DNA of 64,000 nt from Melastoma dodecandrum (Eukaryota; Streptophyta; Magnoliopsida; Myrtales; Melastomataceae): positions 62,001 to 126,000 of the forward strand of contig JARUPY010000031.1 of NCBI GenBank assembly GCA_029817715.1, read 5' to 3'. The position numbers and the translations under genes were made by a program. Shown here piece by piece: positions 38,995 to 50,318 of this stretch (its first letter is position 1; the number at the start of each line of letters is the position of its first letter). The notes under the pieces are model-generated. The model searched no databases and had not been told where the DNA came from. It worked only from the letters and a program-made list of their open reading frames with translations.

Positions 38995-39766
38995 TCAATC
39001 CTCCAGCATCGCGTGCATGAAGGTGTCGGGATCGGCGAAGAATTCCCTGAGCAGCCGAAAATGCGCGACGTCCGCGAGATGTGTCGGCGTGATCCCGTCT
39101 CTGTCGACGGCCAGCAATTGCGCACCGGGACACGCCATCAGCACGGAAGAATGCGTCGCCATGATCACCTGCGCCTGCCCTTTCGTAGACCATGCGCCGA
39201 ACGATTTTCAGGAACGCGATCTGCCGGGACGGTGAGAGCGCCGATTCGGGCTCGTCGAACAGGAACAGGCCACGCCGCTGGCATCGCTCCTCGAAGAAGC
39301 GGAGAAACCCTTCGCCGTGCGAGTAGGAGAGAAAGTCGGGCGGGGCCGCCCCGACGCTCAGAGCCGTTTTTCATCGAGATAGCGGGCCACCGAGAAGAAG
39401 CTCTCCGAGCGGAAGAACCAGCCGTCCGTCACCTTGGGCAGCCAGCTGGCGCGCAGGCCGGCCGACAACCGGCTGCCCATTGCCTCAATGGCCCCGGCTG
39501 TGATCGACGGCTCGATAGCCCTTGCCGCCGCCCGCCTCATCATAGCCGGCCAGCCCCGCGATGCCCTCGAGGAGCGTCGATTTTCCCACGCCGTTCTCAC
39601 CGGTGAGGATCGTCAGCGGATGGGTGAAGGACAGCTCGAAAGCCGGATCGCGGAACAGCGGCAGGCAGAATGGATAACTCTCCGGGTCCGCGATGCGGCT
39701 TCCATCGAGCCAGACTCGCCGGAGATACGGCGGTTCGAGGCGCGAGCGTGTCTTGGATCTCGCCAT
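38995..39766 (-). CDS. AAA-family ATPase (SMC/RecF-like, AAA_21 type), frameshifted
   Basis: About 255 residues. Walker A LTILTGENGVGKSTLLEGIA near residue 55, a DGWFFRSESFFSVARYLDEK segment, DFLSYSHGEGFLRFFEERCQ, and Walker B RRGLFLFDEPESALSPSRQI, followed by an ATHSSVLMACPGAQ H-loop and a C-terminal MLED. Three indels. This compact class of P-loop ATPases is common near toxin or phage-defence genes but also occurs alone; no obvious partner is adjacent. Function unknown. Confidence 0.7.
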
Positions 39767-40072
39767 GGCGCGCCAGTCATCGCCCGGGATCATGAAAAGG
39801 CAAGAATCGGCGGCGTCGCGGCGCGACTTGTCCCCGTTCTGCGCACCAGCTCGTTCCGCACTCGGCCGACGGCGTAGTGTCCCACAACCTGTTCGAACCA
39901 CACACCATTTCGCGGAAAGCGGCACCCCTCGTCGAGACCACGCGCGCGTGCTCGCGCCCTGCCGCGCCCGCATTTCGTGAAGGGCCCGGTGGATCGGATC
40001 CGCCCCGAGGCGGCTTCTGATCGATCCCATCGGGCGCGCTCCACCGCCGCCACGCCACTCCTGGGGTGAAGA

Positions 40073-40553
40073 ATGACGACCCACCGCGCGACCCTTGCGC
40101 TCATCGTCGCCGTTCTGGCCGGCCCAAGCCGCTTGGGCGGCCCAGACGATACCCTACGGCTCGCGGATCGCGATGGAGGTGACCGTCACCCGAGCGAGCG
40201 GCATCGGGACCGATCACGCCATCATCCATGTGACCCATACGAAGGCGATGGCCCGGAAATTCTGCGTGGACTACGCCAACGACCAATCCGCCCGCTGCGT
40301 GCGGGATACCCTGAACGAGCCGGGGCTGAAGACGCAGTTGAGCGGGAATTGCCGAACCGGCACCTTCACGACGCTCTACGGCAACGCGCTGACTTTTCAA
40401 GGGCCGCTCGGGCCGACCGGGGCCAGGGCGCGCCGCGCTACCGCATCGAGGGCGCGCAGGGCCCCCTCGATGGCAGCTATGCCTCAGGTTACCCGGGAGA
40501 TTCTGGCGCAATTCAAAGCCCTCTGCCCGGCCTCGGTCGACACGCTCGATTGA
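40073..40553 (+). CDS. Exported hypothetical protein, two frameshifts
   Basis: Begins MTTHRATLALIVAVLAG; after one shift the signal peptide ends in AAWA before QTIPYG. The mature part reads AMEVTVTRASGIGTDHAIIH, KFCVDYANDQSARCVRDTLN, NCRTGTFTTLYGNALTFQGP, with four cysteines that could form disulfides. A second shifted segment reads APRYRIEGAQGPLDGSYASG. About 155 residues; ends EILAQFKALCPASVDTLD. No family recognised; probably periplasmic. Confidence 0.6.
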
Positions 40554-40628
40554 GCCCGGAGCGAGGCGCGTCGCAGGGACGACCGGGCGAGGGCCGTCCT
40601 CCGTGCGGGTGGAGGACGGCGTTGGGCC

Positions 40629-40865
40629 TCAGGCCACCACCATCGGCTCGTGCTTATCACCACCGGTCATGTGCGCCCCGTGGTTCTCGCCCGCATTGGC
40701 GGTGTTCTCCAGCGTCTGCTGATCGCGGGCCGGGTCGGGAAACTGGGTCAGGGGACGCCAGGGCGTCGGCGGCACGCCGAGCCGGAGCGCGCTCGGCAAG
40801 CGGAAGAGCCAGACCGCAAGCAGCATGTAGGGCACGATGAAGAACGCGAAGGCGGCGAGACCCAT
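40629..40865 (-). CDS. Small single-pass membrane protein (hypothetical)
   Basis: 78 residues with one N-terminal membrane segment (FAFFIVPYMLLAVWLF) and a hydrophilic Pro/Asp/His-containing tail. ATG 40865; a GGGGAGTC ribosome site lies 5 bases upstream. It faces the gene at 40073. Function unknown. Confidence 0.55.
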   Translation of the reverse strand: MGLAAFAFFIVPYMLLAVWLFRLPSALRLGVPPTPWRPLTQFPDPARDQQTLENTANAGENHGAHMTGGDKHEPMVVA

Positions 40866-41099
40866 GGTGACTCCCCGAAGACGGAGCTGAAAAGACACGG
40901 TCAACGTTCGAAAAAGCTCATCCGATCCTACCGTGGAGGTGCGGGAGCGCGGAGAAATTCGCCAAAAGGGCGCCGAACGACCCAACGCAGTAAACCGGTT
41001 TGCGAGTTCGGGCGTTACGGACAAGACGGGACTGCACGCCGTTCCCGGCGATGCGAAGCGGTCCGGCGACACGGCGATGGTTTCATCGCAGGATATGGG

Positions 41100-41639
41100 A
41101 TGGCGGTTGAAGCAGCGATCGGCCCGGAGGGCCAGACGCCTCTTACGCGGGCGGCCAAACGCCTCGCGGGGGCGCAGAGCGTCGAAGACGTCGTGGCGGT
41201 GCTGCGGGGTGACGCACGGGCCGTGGCGGGCTCGGATGGCATCGCCGTGATTCTGCGTGAGGGGGATTTCTGCCACTACGTGGCGGAGGACGCGATCGAG
41301 CCGCTGTGGCGTGGCAAGCGCTTCCCGATGAGCCTCTGCGTCTCGGGCTGGTCCATGCTGAAGCGCGCCAGCGTGGTGATTCCCGATATCGAGTCCGATC
41401 CTAGGGTTCCCCAGGAAGCCTATACGCGGACTTCGATGCGCAGCCTCGCCATCCGCCCCATGGGCTTACCGGAGCCGCTGGGCGCGCTGGGCGCCTATTG
41501 GTGCGCCTACATGGATCTCGACGACGCTACGATTCGGCGCCTCGAAATTCTCGCCGACGTCGCCGGAGCGGCGTTTGAAGCGGGTTTTGGGCCTGACGCC
41601 CCCCGACGACGAGCCCGACGACGAGCCCGACGAAATTAG
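41100..41639 (+). CDS. GAF-domain protein
   Basis: 179 residues. The GAF fold is suggested by SVEDVVAVLRGDARAVAGSD, GIAVILREGDFCHYVAEDAI and VIPDIESDPRVPQEAYTRTS, then RSLAIRPMGLPEPLGALGAY; it may sense a small ligand or redox state. No output domain is attached, so it may work with a separate partner. The last 15 residues are Arg-rich (RRRARRRARRN) over a 12-base tandem repeat; a one-base shift there would give an acidic PPDDEPDDEPDEI tail instead, so the C-terminus is uncertain. Confidence 0.7.
   Translation: MAVEAAIGPEGQTPLTRAAKRLAGAQSVEDVVAVLRGDARAVAGSDGIAVILREGDFCHYVAEDAIEPLWRGKRFPMSLCVSGWSMLKRASVVIPDIESDPRVPQEAYTRTSMRSLAIRPMGLPEPLGALGAYWCAYMDLDDATIRRLEILADVAGAAFEAGFGPDAPRRRARRRARRN
41604..41637. 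repeat. 12-base tandem repeat at the end of the GAF gene
   Basis: The unit CGACGAGCCCGA occurs about two and a half times. It encodes Arg-Arg-Ala-Arg in the annotated frame and Asp-Asp-Glu-Pro in another. Such a repeat is prone to slippage or assembly error. Confidence 0.5.
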
Positions 41640-41650
41640 AGATCCAGCCC

Positions 41651-42422
41651 TTACGGCTGACGCGTGACGAGAACCTCGACCCGGCGGTTCTGAGCACGGC
41701 CCTTCAGCGTCACGTTCTCGGCGATCGGCTCGATCGCGCCGCGTCCCGCCACGGGCGATTCGACCCGTTTCCGACAGGGCGGGACGGATGAGCGAGGCAA
41801 CCTCGTCCGCCCGCGCCTCCGAGAGAGCCTGATTGTCCCGGAAGACCCGCCCGGCCCGGATGGGCACGTCATCGGTGTAGCCCACGATGCGGATCGGGCC
41901 TTTCTCCAACTCCACGACATCGGCGACCTTGCGCAGGGTCTTGATCGAGGAGGGATGACCCGCGACTCGCCCGAGGCGAACAGCGAACCGTTGCTGATCC
42001 CTGATCGCGATCCAACTGCCGAAGGGCTCGACGGAGATTGACCCGGCCGCGATCTCGTCGGCGAGGGCCGCCCGAATACGGTCAAGCTGAGATGGCCTCG
42101 GCGCCAGGGATACCGTGATTTGCGCCGGCAGGTCGACCTTCGGAGCCGCGAGCAGGGACGGGAACAACAAGGACAGGAGGCCAACGATAAAGACGACCAT
42201 GATGCTATAGTAGCCGATCTGGTAGTATCGATATCTGATCTGCGTGCTCACCTTTGCATACGCCTCGTCAAATACCTTAATGTATGGCGGAGGAACTTGA
42301 ACGACACCATCGTCGTCGGCTGTACAAATCCCGCAGTGCCCCAACCATGGGATGGCCGTCCCGAGACGAGGACCCGGAGGGTCGATTGTTCTGCGCCGGA
42401 CCCCGCAGCACCGCCGTGTCAC
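41651..42422 (-). CDS. OmpA/MotB-domain protein with one membrane segment, probably T6SS-linked (TagL-like), one frameshift
   Basis: An N-terminal membrane segment (YYSIMVVFIVGLLSLLFPSL) precedes an OmpA-like peptidoglycan-binding domain: KGPIRIVGYTDDVPIRAG, FRDNQALSEARADEVASL and, after a shift near 41765, NVTLKGRAQNRRVEVLVTRQ. T6SS clusters often carry such an anchor, either fused to TssL or separate; the TssL gene here (52244) ends in a membrane segment and lacks this domain. The N-terminal 50 residues before VFDEAYAKVSTQIRYRYYQI are uncertain. Opposite strand to the rest of the cluster. Confidence 0.72.
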
Positions 42423-42660
42423 GCCTGGAACATTTTAGGCGACGATAGCGTGAACGGCGGAATTCTCAAGGCGTTTTAGACAAACCTCAAGTTAAATCAT
42501 CTCAATATGCATCTATAAGTTGCGTATTGACTCATTTTCTATTTCGAACCAAAGCTCTTTCATCGCTCGATGATCCGCAGTTCCATCGAGACGTCGCGTG
42601 CCGAGCCGATACGCCCGGCGATCATCTGCGGCACGACATGGTTTGCGGTGATAGGCTCCA

Positions 42661-44220
42661 GTGACGACGAATCCCCTGGACTTCTCAGACACCCGACTTT
42701 GCATCGGTGAGGCGGCCCTCTCGGCCAGCGGGACCACGTCCAGGGACTCGTCCGAGTACGAAGCCCTGGAGCAGTGGATCCGGCGGCTGGAAGCCGAGGG
42801 ACCGGCCGCCGTCGATTGGCCGGACGTGGTCCAACTCGGCACAACCATCCTCGAAGCGCGGGGCAAGGATCTCGTGGTGGGCTGCTGGCTCGCCTACGGG
42901 CTGTTCCACGCGGAAGGGTATCGGGGCCTCGCCGTCGGCCTCGGGATCCTGCGAGGGCTTGTCCTCCGCCATTGGGAGACGATGCAGCCCCCGTGACCCG
43001 GAAGCGGGCGCGGATCGGCGCGGTGGAGTGGCTGGCCGGCCGGGCAGCTCACCTCTGCCAAGCGGAACCCGATGCCGAGGAGGCGGGCGCCGTCCTCTAT
43101 GCCTTCGCCGCCCTCGGTGAAATCGAGCACGCCATCGGTGAGCGGCTGCCGAAGGACCCGGTCTCGCTGCGGGACCTGACCCGCGGCTTGGCGCCCAAGC
43201 GCGAGGCGATCCGCCGGGCGCAAGAGCAGGCGAGGCGGCAGCGCCAGGAACAGGAAGAGGAGGAGGCGGCCCGCGCCCGGCTCCCAGTGCCTGCTCCCAG
43301 CGCCGCCGGCCCCGCCGCGCCCGGCCCCGCCCGCGCTCGATCCCAAGGGCCCTCGACGCTTTGCCGGAGACGATGAAAACGCTGGCGGCAGGCCTGCTCG
43401 CTGCCGACACGACCGATGCCCGGGCCTACACGCTTTCGCGCGTCGCCTCTTGGTCGCGCATCCGCCAATTGCCTCCCCACGACGGGGGGCGCACCGGCGC
43501 GATGCCTCCCGTCGAGGAGGCCACGACACTCCGCGACCTGTGCCAGCGCGGCGAGAACGCCGCGGCGCTCGCCATCCTGAACGATCTCGTCTGGAGCGCG
43601 CCCTTCTGGTTCGAGGGGCACCGAATCACCGCCGAATTGCTGCTGCGCTCCGGGCCGGACCATGCCGATGCCCACGCGGCGGTGTGCGGAGCCATGCCGC
43701 TGCTGCTGCTGCGGCGCTTCCCGGCGCTCGTCACCTTCACCTTCGCGGACGGCACACCCCTGGCAGAGGCCGAGACGCAGACGTGGCTGATGGAATGTGG
43801 AGGGCAGCGCGAGCCCGCCGGGACGGGCTCGACCGGGCGCTGAAGGAAGTCCGCCAATTGATGGCCGCCGGAAAGGGGCGTGAGGCCGTGGACCGCATGG
43901 CCGCCCTGACCGAGGAGAGCGGCAGCGGCCGCGACCGCCTGCTCCGGCAGATCGCCCAGGCCCGGTTCTGCCTCGATGTCGGGCTCGTAGCCGCGGCGCT
44001 GCCCTTGCTCGATCACTTGGACCAGAGGCTCGAGGCTCACGGCTTGGAAAGCTGGGAGCCCAGCCTCGCGGCCCAGGTGGCCGAGCTGCGGTTTCGCGCA
44101 CTGACCCATCCCGACGCCTTCAAGCTCGTGCCGGAGGATCGGCGCCGTCTCGGCCTCGATCTGACGCGGCAGCGGCTCGTTCGGCTCGATTTCGCCACCG
44201 CAGCGCGCCTGTTTCCGGTG
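42661..44220 (+). CDS. tssA: T6SS protein TssA (ImpA/VasJ), frameshifted
   Basis: Cytosolic sheath-assembly organiser. GTG 42661. The ImpA N-terminal domain is seen: EYEALEQWIRRLEAEGPAAV, DWPDVVQLGTTILEARGKDL, GLAVGLGILRGLVLRHWETM. After shifts near 42990, 43370 and 43795 come a Glu/Arg-rich linker (QEQARRQRQEQEEEEAARA) and the C-terminal VasJ-like part: TLRDLCQRGENAAALAILND, LDRALKEVRQLMAAGKGREA, LVAAALPLLDHLDQRLEAHG. A shift near the end gives a stop at 44220. First gene of the plus-strand cluster. Confidence 0.82.
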
Positions 44221-44266
44221 AGAAGCACGCTGCGAACACCCTCGACCCACCGGACCAGAGATCACG

Positions 44267-44787
44267 ATGGCTCAAGACGTTTCCGTAGCACCGAAAGAAC
44301 GCGTCAACATCAAGTTCAAGCCCAGTACCGGCAACATGAAGGAGGAAGTCGAGCTTCCCCTGAAGCTGTTGATTCTCGGTGACTTCACTGGCCAGCCGGA
44401 CGATCGGCCCGTCGATGATCGCCTGCCGGTGGACGTCAACAAGGACAATTTCGACGACGTGCTGAAGAGCCACGGGCTCAAGCTCGCGCTCGCCCTGCCG
44501 AACCGTCTGGAAGAGGATCAGGCCGAATCGGAGATCCGGGTGGATCTCACCTTCTCCGGCCTGCGGGATTTCGAGCCGGAATCGATCGCCCGCCAAGTGC
44601 CCGAACTCGCCGCGCTCTTGAAGCTGCGGGAGGCGCTGGTCGCCCTCCGCGGCCCGCTGGGCAAACGTGCCGACCTTCCGCAAATCGATCCAGCACCTCC
44701 TGGAGAGCGAGGACACCCGGGAACGGCTGCTGCTCGAGGTGGCCAGCGGCAAAAACCGACGACGCCCTTTCCGACGCCGCGCAGTGA
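44267..44787 (+). CDS. tssB: T6SS sheath protein TssB, two single-base insertions
   Basis: Small subunit of the contractile sheath, with TssC. ATG 44267. KERVNIKFKPSTGNMKEEVE, LPLKLLILGDFTGQPDDRPV and DDVLKSHGLKLALALPNRLE are typical, then LTFSGLRDFEPESIARQVPE. An extra A near 44666 (GNV read as GK) and another A in AAAAA near 44752 break the frame; without them the tail reads TFRKSIQHLLESEDTRERLL and ends SDAAQ at 44787. About 172 residues, the normal size. Confidence 0.92.
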
Positions 44788-44812
44788 ACCGAGCCCAGCG
44801 AGAGGATACCCG

Positions 44813-46302
44813 ATGACCCTGCAGATCTCCACCGAGGCGCCTACGCGCCCGACCGTGATGAACGACCTGCCCCTGCTCGACCAGATCCTCGTCGAGACCA
44901 AGGTCCACCCCTCGGACGAGGGTTACGACCTCGCCCGCCAGGGTGTGGCGGGCCTTTGTCTACGAGCTGATGCAGCCGCGCCGAAGAACGAGCAGATCAA
45001 CAACGCCATCATCGATCAGATGATCGCGGGGATCGATGCGCGGATTTCACGGCAGGTGGACGAGATCCTTCACCACAAAGACTTTCAGAAGCTCGAATCC
45101 GCCTGGCGCGGCCTGAAATTCGTGGTGGACCGCACGGATTTCCGTCAGAACGTCCGCCTCGAGATCCTGAATTGCTCGAAGGACGATCTGCTTACCGATT
45201 TCGAGGATAGCCCCGAGATCGTGAAGTCCGGCCTCTACCGCCACATCTACTCCGCAGAGTTCGGCCAGTTCGGCGGCAAGCCCTACGGCGCGGTGATCTC
45301 CAACTACACGTTCGGAGCCGGCCCGCAGGATGTGAAGCTGATGCGCTTCATGTCGAGCGTGGGGGCCATCTCCCACGCCCCGATGGTGGCGGCAGCCGCC
45401 CCCGAGATGTTCGGTGTGGAAACCTACGAGGATATCGCCAACCTCAAGGATTTCGATTCGATCTTCGAGGGTCCCCGCTACGCCCGTTGGAACGCCTTCC
45501 GGCAGACCGAGGATGCCCGCTATTTCGGTCTGACCCTGCCGCGCTTTCCTACTGCGCCTGCCCTACGGCCCGGAGACGGTGCCGGTGAAATCGTTCCATT
45601 ACGATGAGAAGAGCGGTGGCTCGACCCAGAGCTATATCTGGGGCAACGCGGCCTTCGCCTTCGCGACGCGGCTCACTGAATCCTTCGCGCTCTACCGCTG
45701 GTGCCCGAACATTATCGGGCCTCAATCCGGCGGCGTGGTCGACAACCTGCCGGTCCATCATTTCGAATCGATGGGCCAGTTGCAGAGCAAGGTGCCGACC
45801 GAGGTTCTGATAACCGACCGCCGGGAATTCGAACTCGCCGAGCAGGGCTTCATTGCGCTCACCATGCGCAAGGGCAGCAACAACGCCGCCTTCTTCTCGG
45901 CCAACTCGGTTCAGAAGCCGCGTTTCTATGGGAACAGTGAGGAGGGCAAGCGTGCCGAGCTGAACTACAAGCTAGGCACCCAGCTTTCTTATATGTTCAT
46001 GATCAAACCGCTTGGCCCACTACATCAAGGTGCTGCAGCGGGAGAACATCGGCTCGTGGAAGAACCGGGCCGAGTTGCAGGACGAACTGGGCAAGTGGAT
46101 CGCCCAATACGTGGTCGATCAGGACAATCCCTCGCCGGAGGTCAGGGCGCGGCGCCCGCTGCGCAAGGCTGAGATCCGCGTGGAGGATGTCGAGGGTGAG
46201 CCCCGGCTGGTACCCGGGTGGGCCTCTCGGTGATCCCGCACTTCAAGTACATGGGTGCCGACTTCACCCTGTTCCCTCACCGGCAAGCTCGACAAGCTCT
46301 GA
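44813..46302 (+). CDS. tssC: T6SS sheath protein TssC, frameshifted
   Basis: Large sheath subunit, about 495 residues. ATG 44813 after GAGAGGA. Conserved stretches: DEILHHKDFQKLESAWRGLK, VVDRTDFRQNVRLEILNCSK, KPYGAVISNYTFGAGPQDVK, RLPYGPETVPVKSFHYDEKS, YIWGNAAFAFATRLTESFAL, FFSANSVQKPRFYGNSEEGK, HYIKVLQRENIGSWKNRAEL and PHFKYMGADFTLSLTGKLDK. Indels near 44955-44985 (compensated), 45545, 46010 and 46205-46285. Confidence 0.94.
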
Positions 46303-46357
46303 CGAGCCCAGGGCCGCCGCGTCCGCGCGGCGGCCCGATGCGGGGGACACGCGTATC

Positions 46358-46816
46358 GTGGCAAGCCTGTTCGAACGGTTGGAGCGAACCCGGGACGGGC
46401 GCGATCCGCGCATCGCCGGCCCTGTCGGGCCGCCGCTCGCGGAGAGCGTCCTCGCCAACGTTCGCCAGATCCTCAATGCCCCGGCAGGGCTGTTGCCAGA
46501 TCCGCCAAGATTTCGGCCTGCCGGAACCTCAAGCACCATCGCGGACGAGGCATCGGAGATCGTCTTCTCCATCGCGAGGGCGGTGACGGTGCAGCTCGAA
46601 CGGTTCGAGCCGCGGCTGCGCCACATCACGGTGAAGCCTGCCACCGACCAGGGCCGGATCGGCGAATTGACCTTCGCCATCTCCGCCGTGCCGGTCGGCG
46701 GCAGCCGCCGCGAGGTCCTCTCCTTCGACGCGGTGGTCGATCAGGACGGTCAGATCCGTCCTGACGTGGACCGAACTCCACCGCCCCCCACGCGAATGGC
46801 TCTCACCTGGACACGG
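46358..46816 (+). CDS. tssE: T6SS baseplate protein TssE (gp25-like)
   Basis: Baseplate component of the gp25 family. GTG 46358 gives VASLFERLERTRDGRDPR; LAESVLANVRQILNAPAGLL and RFRPAGTSSTIADEASEIVF occupy the place of the conserved R-x-x-LNTR-x-G and YGLP motifs. RFEPRLRHITVKPATDQGRI and LSFDAVVDQDGQIRPDV close the fold. An indel near 46505 is likely (PDPPRFRP for a QDFGLPE reading). The exact 3' end is unclear and abuts tssF. Confidence 0.78.
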
Positions 46817-46817
46817 G

Positions 46818-48580
46818 ATGTCACTCAACGCCCTCTACGAGAACGAACTGTCCTATCTCCGGGAACTCGGCCACGAATTCGCGCGGGCGAACCCCAGCCT
46901 CGCGGGCTTCCTCTCCCGGAAGCGAGCGATCCCGATGTGGAACGCCTCCTCGAAGGCTTCGCCTTCTCGGTGGCCCAGTTGCGGCAGAAGCTCGAGGACG
47001 AGATGCCGGAGCTCGTCCACGGGCTCATCCGGCTGCTCTGGCCGCATTACCTGCGGCCGGTCCCCCCCCATGAGCATCGTCGCCTTCACGCAGGTGCACG
47101 AGGGTGACAGGGGGCGCCGTCGTGATCCCGGCGGGCGTCTCGGTCGCGGCGCGGCCGATCGACGGCGTCTCCTGTCGCTTCAGGACCTGCTACCACCCGT
47201 CGATGTCCTGCCGTTTGCGATGTCCGAGGTCACGAGCGAGAACGGCCATGCGTCGGCACGCCTGTCGCTCTCACGCTCCAGGCGACGGGGCGGGGCGGCC
47301 TGAGGGCACTTCAGGGCGGCCGCCTCCGCCTCTTTCCTCAACATTGCCCGCGAGCCCTCCGTCGGCCGCACCCTGCTGCTTTGGCTCTCCCGCCATCTGC
47401 GCGCGATCACGGTGACGGACGAGGAGGAGCGCGCCTGTCCCTGCCGCCTGGGGTCGTCCGCCCGGTGGGGTTCGGCGCCGACGAGGCCGTAATTCCCTAC
47501 CCGAGCAATGCCTTCGCGGGGTTTCGTTTCGATACCTGCAGGAATACCTCGCCTTCCCCCAGAAATTCCTGTTCTCGACGTCACCGGACTCGAGCCCGTC
47601 GCCGCCATGGCGGGACGGCGCGCCACCCTCGTTTTCGATTTCTCGCGAGCCCCCTGCCGGAGCAGCTCCGGATCGGCAAAGACCATGTGGCGCTTCAACT
47701 GCACCCCGGTGATCAACCTTTTCCCCCAGGATGCGCCACCCCTGCGCGTCGACCGGTCCCGCAGCGAGTACCGCGTGGTGACCGGCAGCCATCCGGACGC
47801 GGCGATCTATGGGATCGACCGCGTCATCGGGCATTTCCAGGGCAAGTCGGGGCGGATCGATTACGAGCCCTTCGAGTCCTTCCGCCACGACCTGCCGGGC
47901 GCGGTCGGGATCCAAGGCCTACGTCAAGGAACGCTTGCGCCCGGCCACCGTGGGGCGCGGCATCGATCATTTTCTCTCCTTCGTCACGCCGGAGCTGCCG
48001 GATCTCGCCACGAACGGCGAGATCGTCTCGGTGGCGCTGACCTGCACGGACGGCGGCCCTCGCCGAACGCCTCGGCATCGGCATGATCGACCAGCCGACC
48101 TCCCAAACGCCCGCCACGGTGCGCTTCACGAACGTGACCGGGGTCAGCCCCCATACGCCGCCGCCCATCGGCGAGAGCCTGCTCTGGCGCCTCATCTCCA
48201 ACCTCGCGCGCAACTTCTCATCGCTTGCCGATGTCGGCGCCCTGCGCACGCTCTTCGCGAGCTACGAGTTCCGCGCCTTGCACGATCTTCAGGCCCGCCG
48301 GCGCCTCGAGCTGCTTCAGGAGTCCCTGGAGGCGTTCACCCACGGCACGGAGGATGCCGTCATCCACGGGCATCCGATGCGGGTGCGCACGCTCCGCTGC
48401 ACCGTGGACGAGGGCAAGATCGGCGGCGAGGCCGAGCTGTTCCTGCTCGGCTCGGTGCTGGAGCGCTTCTTCGCCGTCTACGCCAGCATGAACACGCTGC
48501 ACCGGTTCACGATCCACGGACGTGACAGCAAGGTCGAGTATCGATGGAAGCCGCGCCAGGGCATCGACCTCCCGCTCTGA
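46818..48580 (+). CDS. tssF: T6SS baseplate protein TssF, heavily frameshifted
   Basis: Baseplate wedge protein, normally about 590 residues. ATG 46818: MSLNALYENELSYLRELGHE, FARANPSLAG. Then in other frames: DPDVERLLEGFAFSVAQLRQ, KLEDEMPELVHGLIRLLWPH, AVVIPAGVSVAARPIDGVSC, TPVINLFPQDAPPLRVDRSR, SEYRVVTGSHPDAAIYGIDR, RGIDHFLSFVTPELPDLATN. The last 165 residues from about 48083 are intact: LLWRLISNLARNFSSLADVG, FFAVYASMNTLHRFTIHGRD, ending RQGIDLPL. At least eight indels. Confidence 0.85.
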
Positions 48581-49527
48581 ACGGCGCCCCGATCCCCGAG
48601 GCCGGCGCCGTCCAGTTCCACGAACTCTGCCTCTGGCTGGAGCGGGTCTATCCGCATCCGGGCGGGATCGGCGCGACGGTGTCGCCCCGGCGGGAGACCG
48701 TGCGCTTTCGCGCGAACCCGTCCTTGAGCTTCCCGGCTGAGGAGATCGCAAGCGATCATCCCGCCGGAGGAGGCGGGGGCACCGCTCACCGTCATCGCGA
48801 ACCTGTTCGGCCTGCATGGGCCGTCCTCGCCCCTGCCGCCGGCATTGACCGAGCGTGTGATCCTGGCCGAGGATTCCGGTGCGTTGAGAGACTTCCTCGA
48901 CCTCTTTAATCACAGATTGCTGTCTCTGCTCTTCATCATCTGGAAATACTATCGGCACGACTATCGCTACCGGCCGGGCGCCACCGATGCGATTTCCAGG
49001 GCCGTCGCCGCCCCTGTTCGGGATGGAGACCCCCGACCGGCGGACGGCCCGCCCCGTTGCTGCTGCCCTATGCCGGGCTACTCTCCCTCGCGCACCGGTC
49101 CGCCACGGTGCTCGCCAGCATCGTCGGCGACTTCTTCGCCGTCCCCTGCGCCATCGAGGAATTCGTCCCGCGCGAGATCCGCATTCCGCGGGAAGCCCTC
49201 TGGCTCCTCGGCGGGGAGACCTCCGTACTCGGCCGGAGACCGTCGCGGGCGAGACGATGAGGGATGTGATGGGCAAATTCGGCGTGCGGCTCGGCCCCGA
49301 TCAGCGCCCGCGCTATGCGACCGGTTGTTGCCTAATGGCGCAGATCATCAATCGCTGATTGAACTAATTCACTTGGCGATTCGCGATCCGCTGGATTGGG
49401 ATCTGGGATTTCGTCCTGTCCTCCCGGCGAAGCGCGCCCCTTCATACTCGGGGAAAATCGTCTCGGATGGGCCACATGGCTCGGGAAAAGCCCACAAAAA
49501 CCCCAACACCTTGTGATTCAGCTTTGA
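48544..49527 (+). CDS. tssG: T6SS baseplate protein TssG, frameshifted
   Basis: Baseplate partner of TssF. ATG 48544 overlaps the end of tssF. PEAGAVQFHELCLWLERVYP, VRFRANPSLSFPAEEIAS, APLTVIANLFGLHGPSSPLP, LRDFLDLFNHRLLSLLFIIW and KYYRHDYRYRPG are typical, then SVLGETVAGETMRDVMGKFG, LPNGADHQSLIELIHLAIRD and the terminal LGWATWLGKSPQ before a stop at 49525. About five indels. The reading frame that ends at 49358 is an artefact of one of them. Confidence 0.85.
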
Positions 49528-49623
49528 GCGACGGCACGAAAGCGTTTGCCATCCGGTAAACAATTGCGCATCGCTGCGGAGCCTGGATGCACCGGGGTGG
49601 CGCGTGATGTCAGGACAGGGTCG

Positions 49624-50318
49624 ATGTTGCTTCTGACGGTTGTGTCCCCCCAGGCCAGCCTCCTCGGGGATCGCGCGAGGCACTTGTTCGGTCCCGCGGG
49701 CGGCGTGATCGGGCCGAAGCGCGGCGTGCGATTGGGTGTTGCCGGACGAGCGCCGCCACCTGTCCGGCAAACACGCCCGGATCGCCCATAACGGCCTCGG
49801 CTTCCTCGTCACTGACACGAGCACGAACGGCGTCTTCCTGAATCAGAACAGCGTTCCCATCGGGCGGAATCGGAGCGTCCTCCTCGGCCACGGGGACCGG
49901 CTGCACCTCGCCGATTACATCATCGAGGCGGTGATCACCGATCAGCCGGACATGGCCCTGCCATCGTTCGAACGGGTATCGCCGCCCGCGCGAGAGTGCT
50001 GCGCCATGGCCGATGACCGCCGCCCCCGACGGAGGGTCCGGGCAACCGCAGGCGTTCTGGGCCGCCCTTGGAATACCGGCCGCGCAGGTGCCGCAGGACA
50101 TTCAGGAACAGTTGTGGCGCATCCTCGGCACCGCTCTGCGGGAGGCCGGGGCGTTGCTGACCACCAGGCAAGCGATGAGGCCACAGGACAGGTCTTTGGC
50201 TGAGCGGGCCGAAGAGGCTGCGGGCGAAATCGACCGGACCATCCGGTCGCTGGTGCAGCGGGACTTCGCCGGGGCCGGGGCACCGTCGCGGGTCGACGTG
50301 ATTCAGGCCGCGCCGTGA
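49624..50318 (+). CDS. FHA-domain T6SS accessory protein (Fha/TagH-like), frameshifted
   Basis: MLLLTVVSPQASLLGDRARH opens the gene. After a shift near 49740 the forkhead-associated domain reads WVLPDERRHLSGKHARI, GLGFLVTDTSTNGVFLNQNS and GHGDRLHLADYIIEAVI, including the conserved Ser-x-x-His and Asn of phosphothreonine recognition. After another shift near 50010 an Ala/Gln-rich helix-forming tail ends SLVQRDFAGAGAPSRVDVIQ. About 230 residues, shorter than classical TagH. A Ser/Thr kinase gene in the same cluster (56693) is its likely partner. Confidence 0.8.

Noticed and set aside
38995..39766. AAA ATPase as part of a defence system
   Set aside because: No partner nuclease, toxin or reverse transcriptase is adjacent; neighbours are a cytochrome and small hypothetical proteins.
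42430..42470. GG-N10-GC match upstream of tssA as a sigma-54 promoter
   Set aside because: Spacing fits but neither half resembles TGGCAC or TTGC; likely chance.
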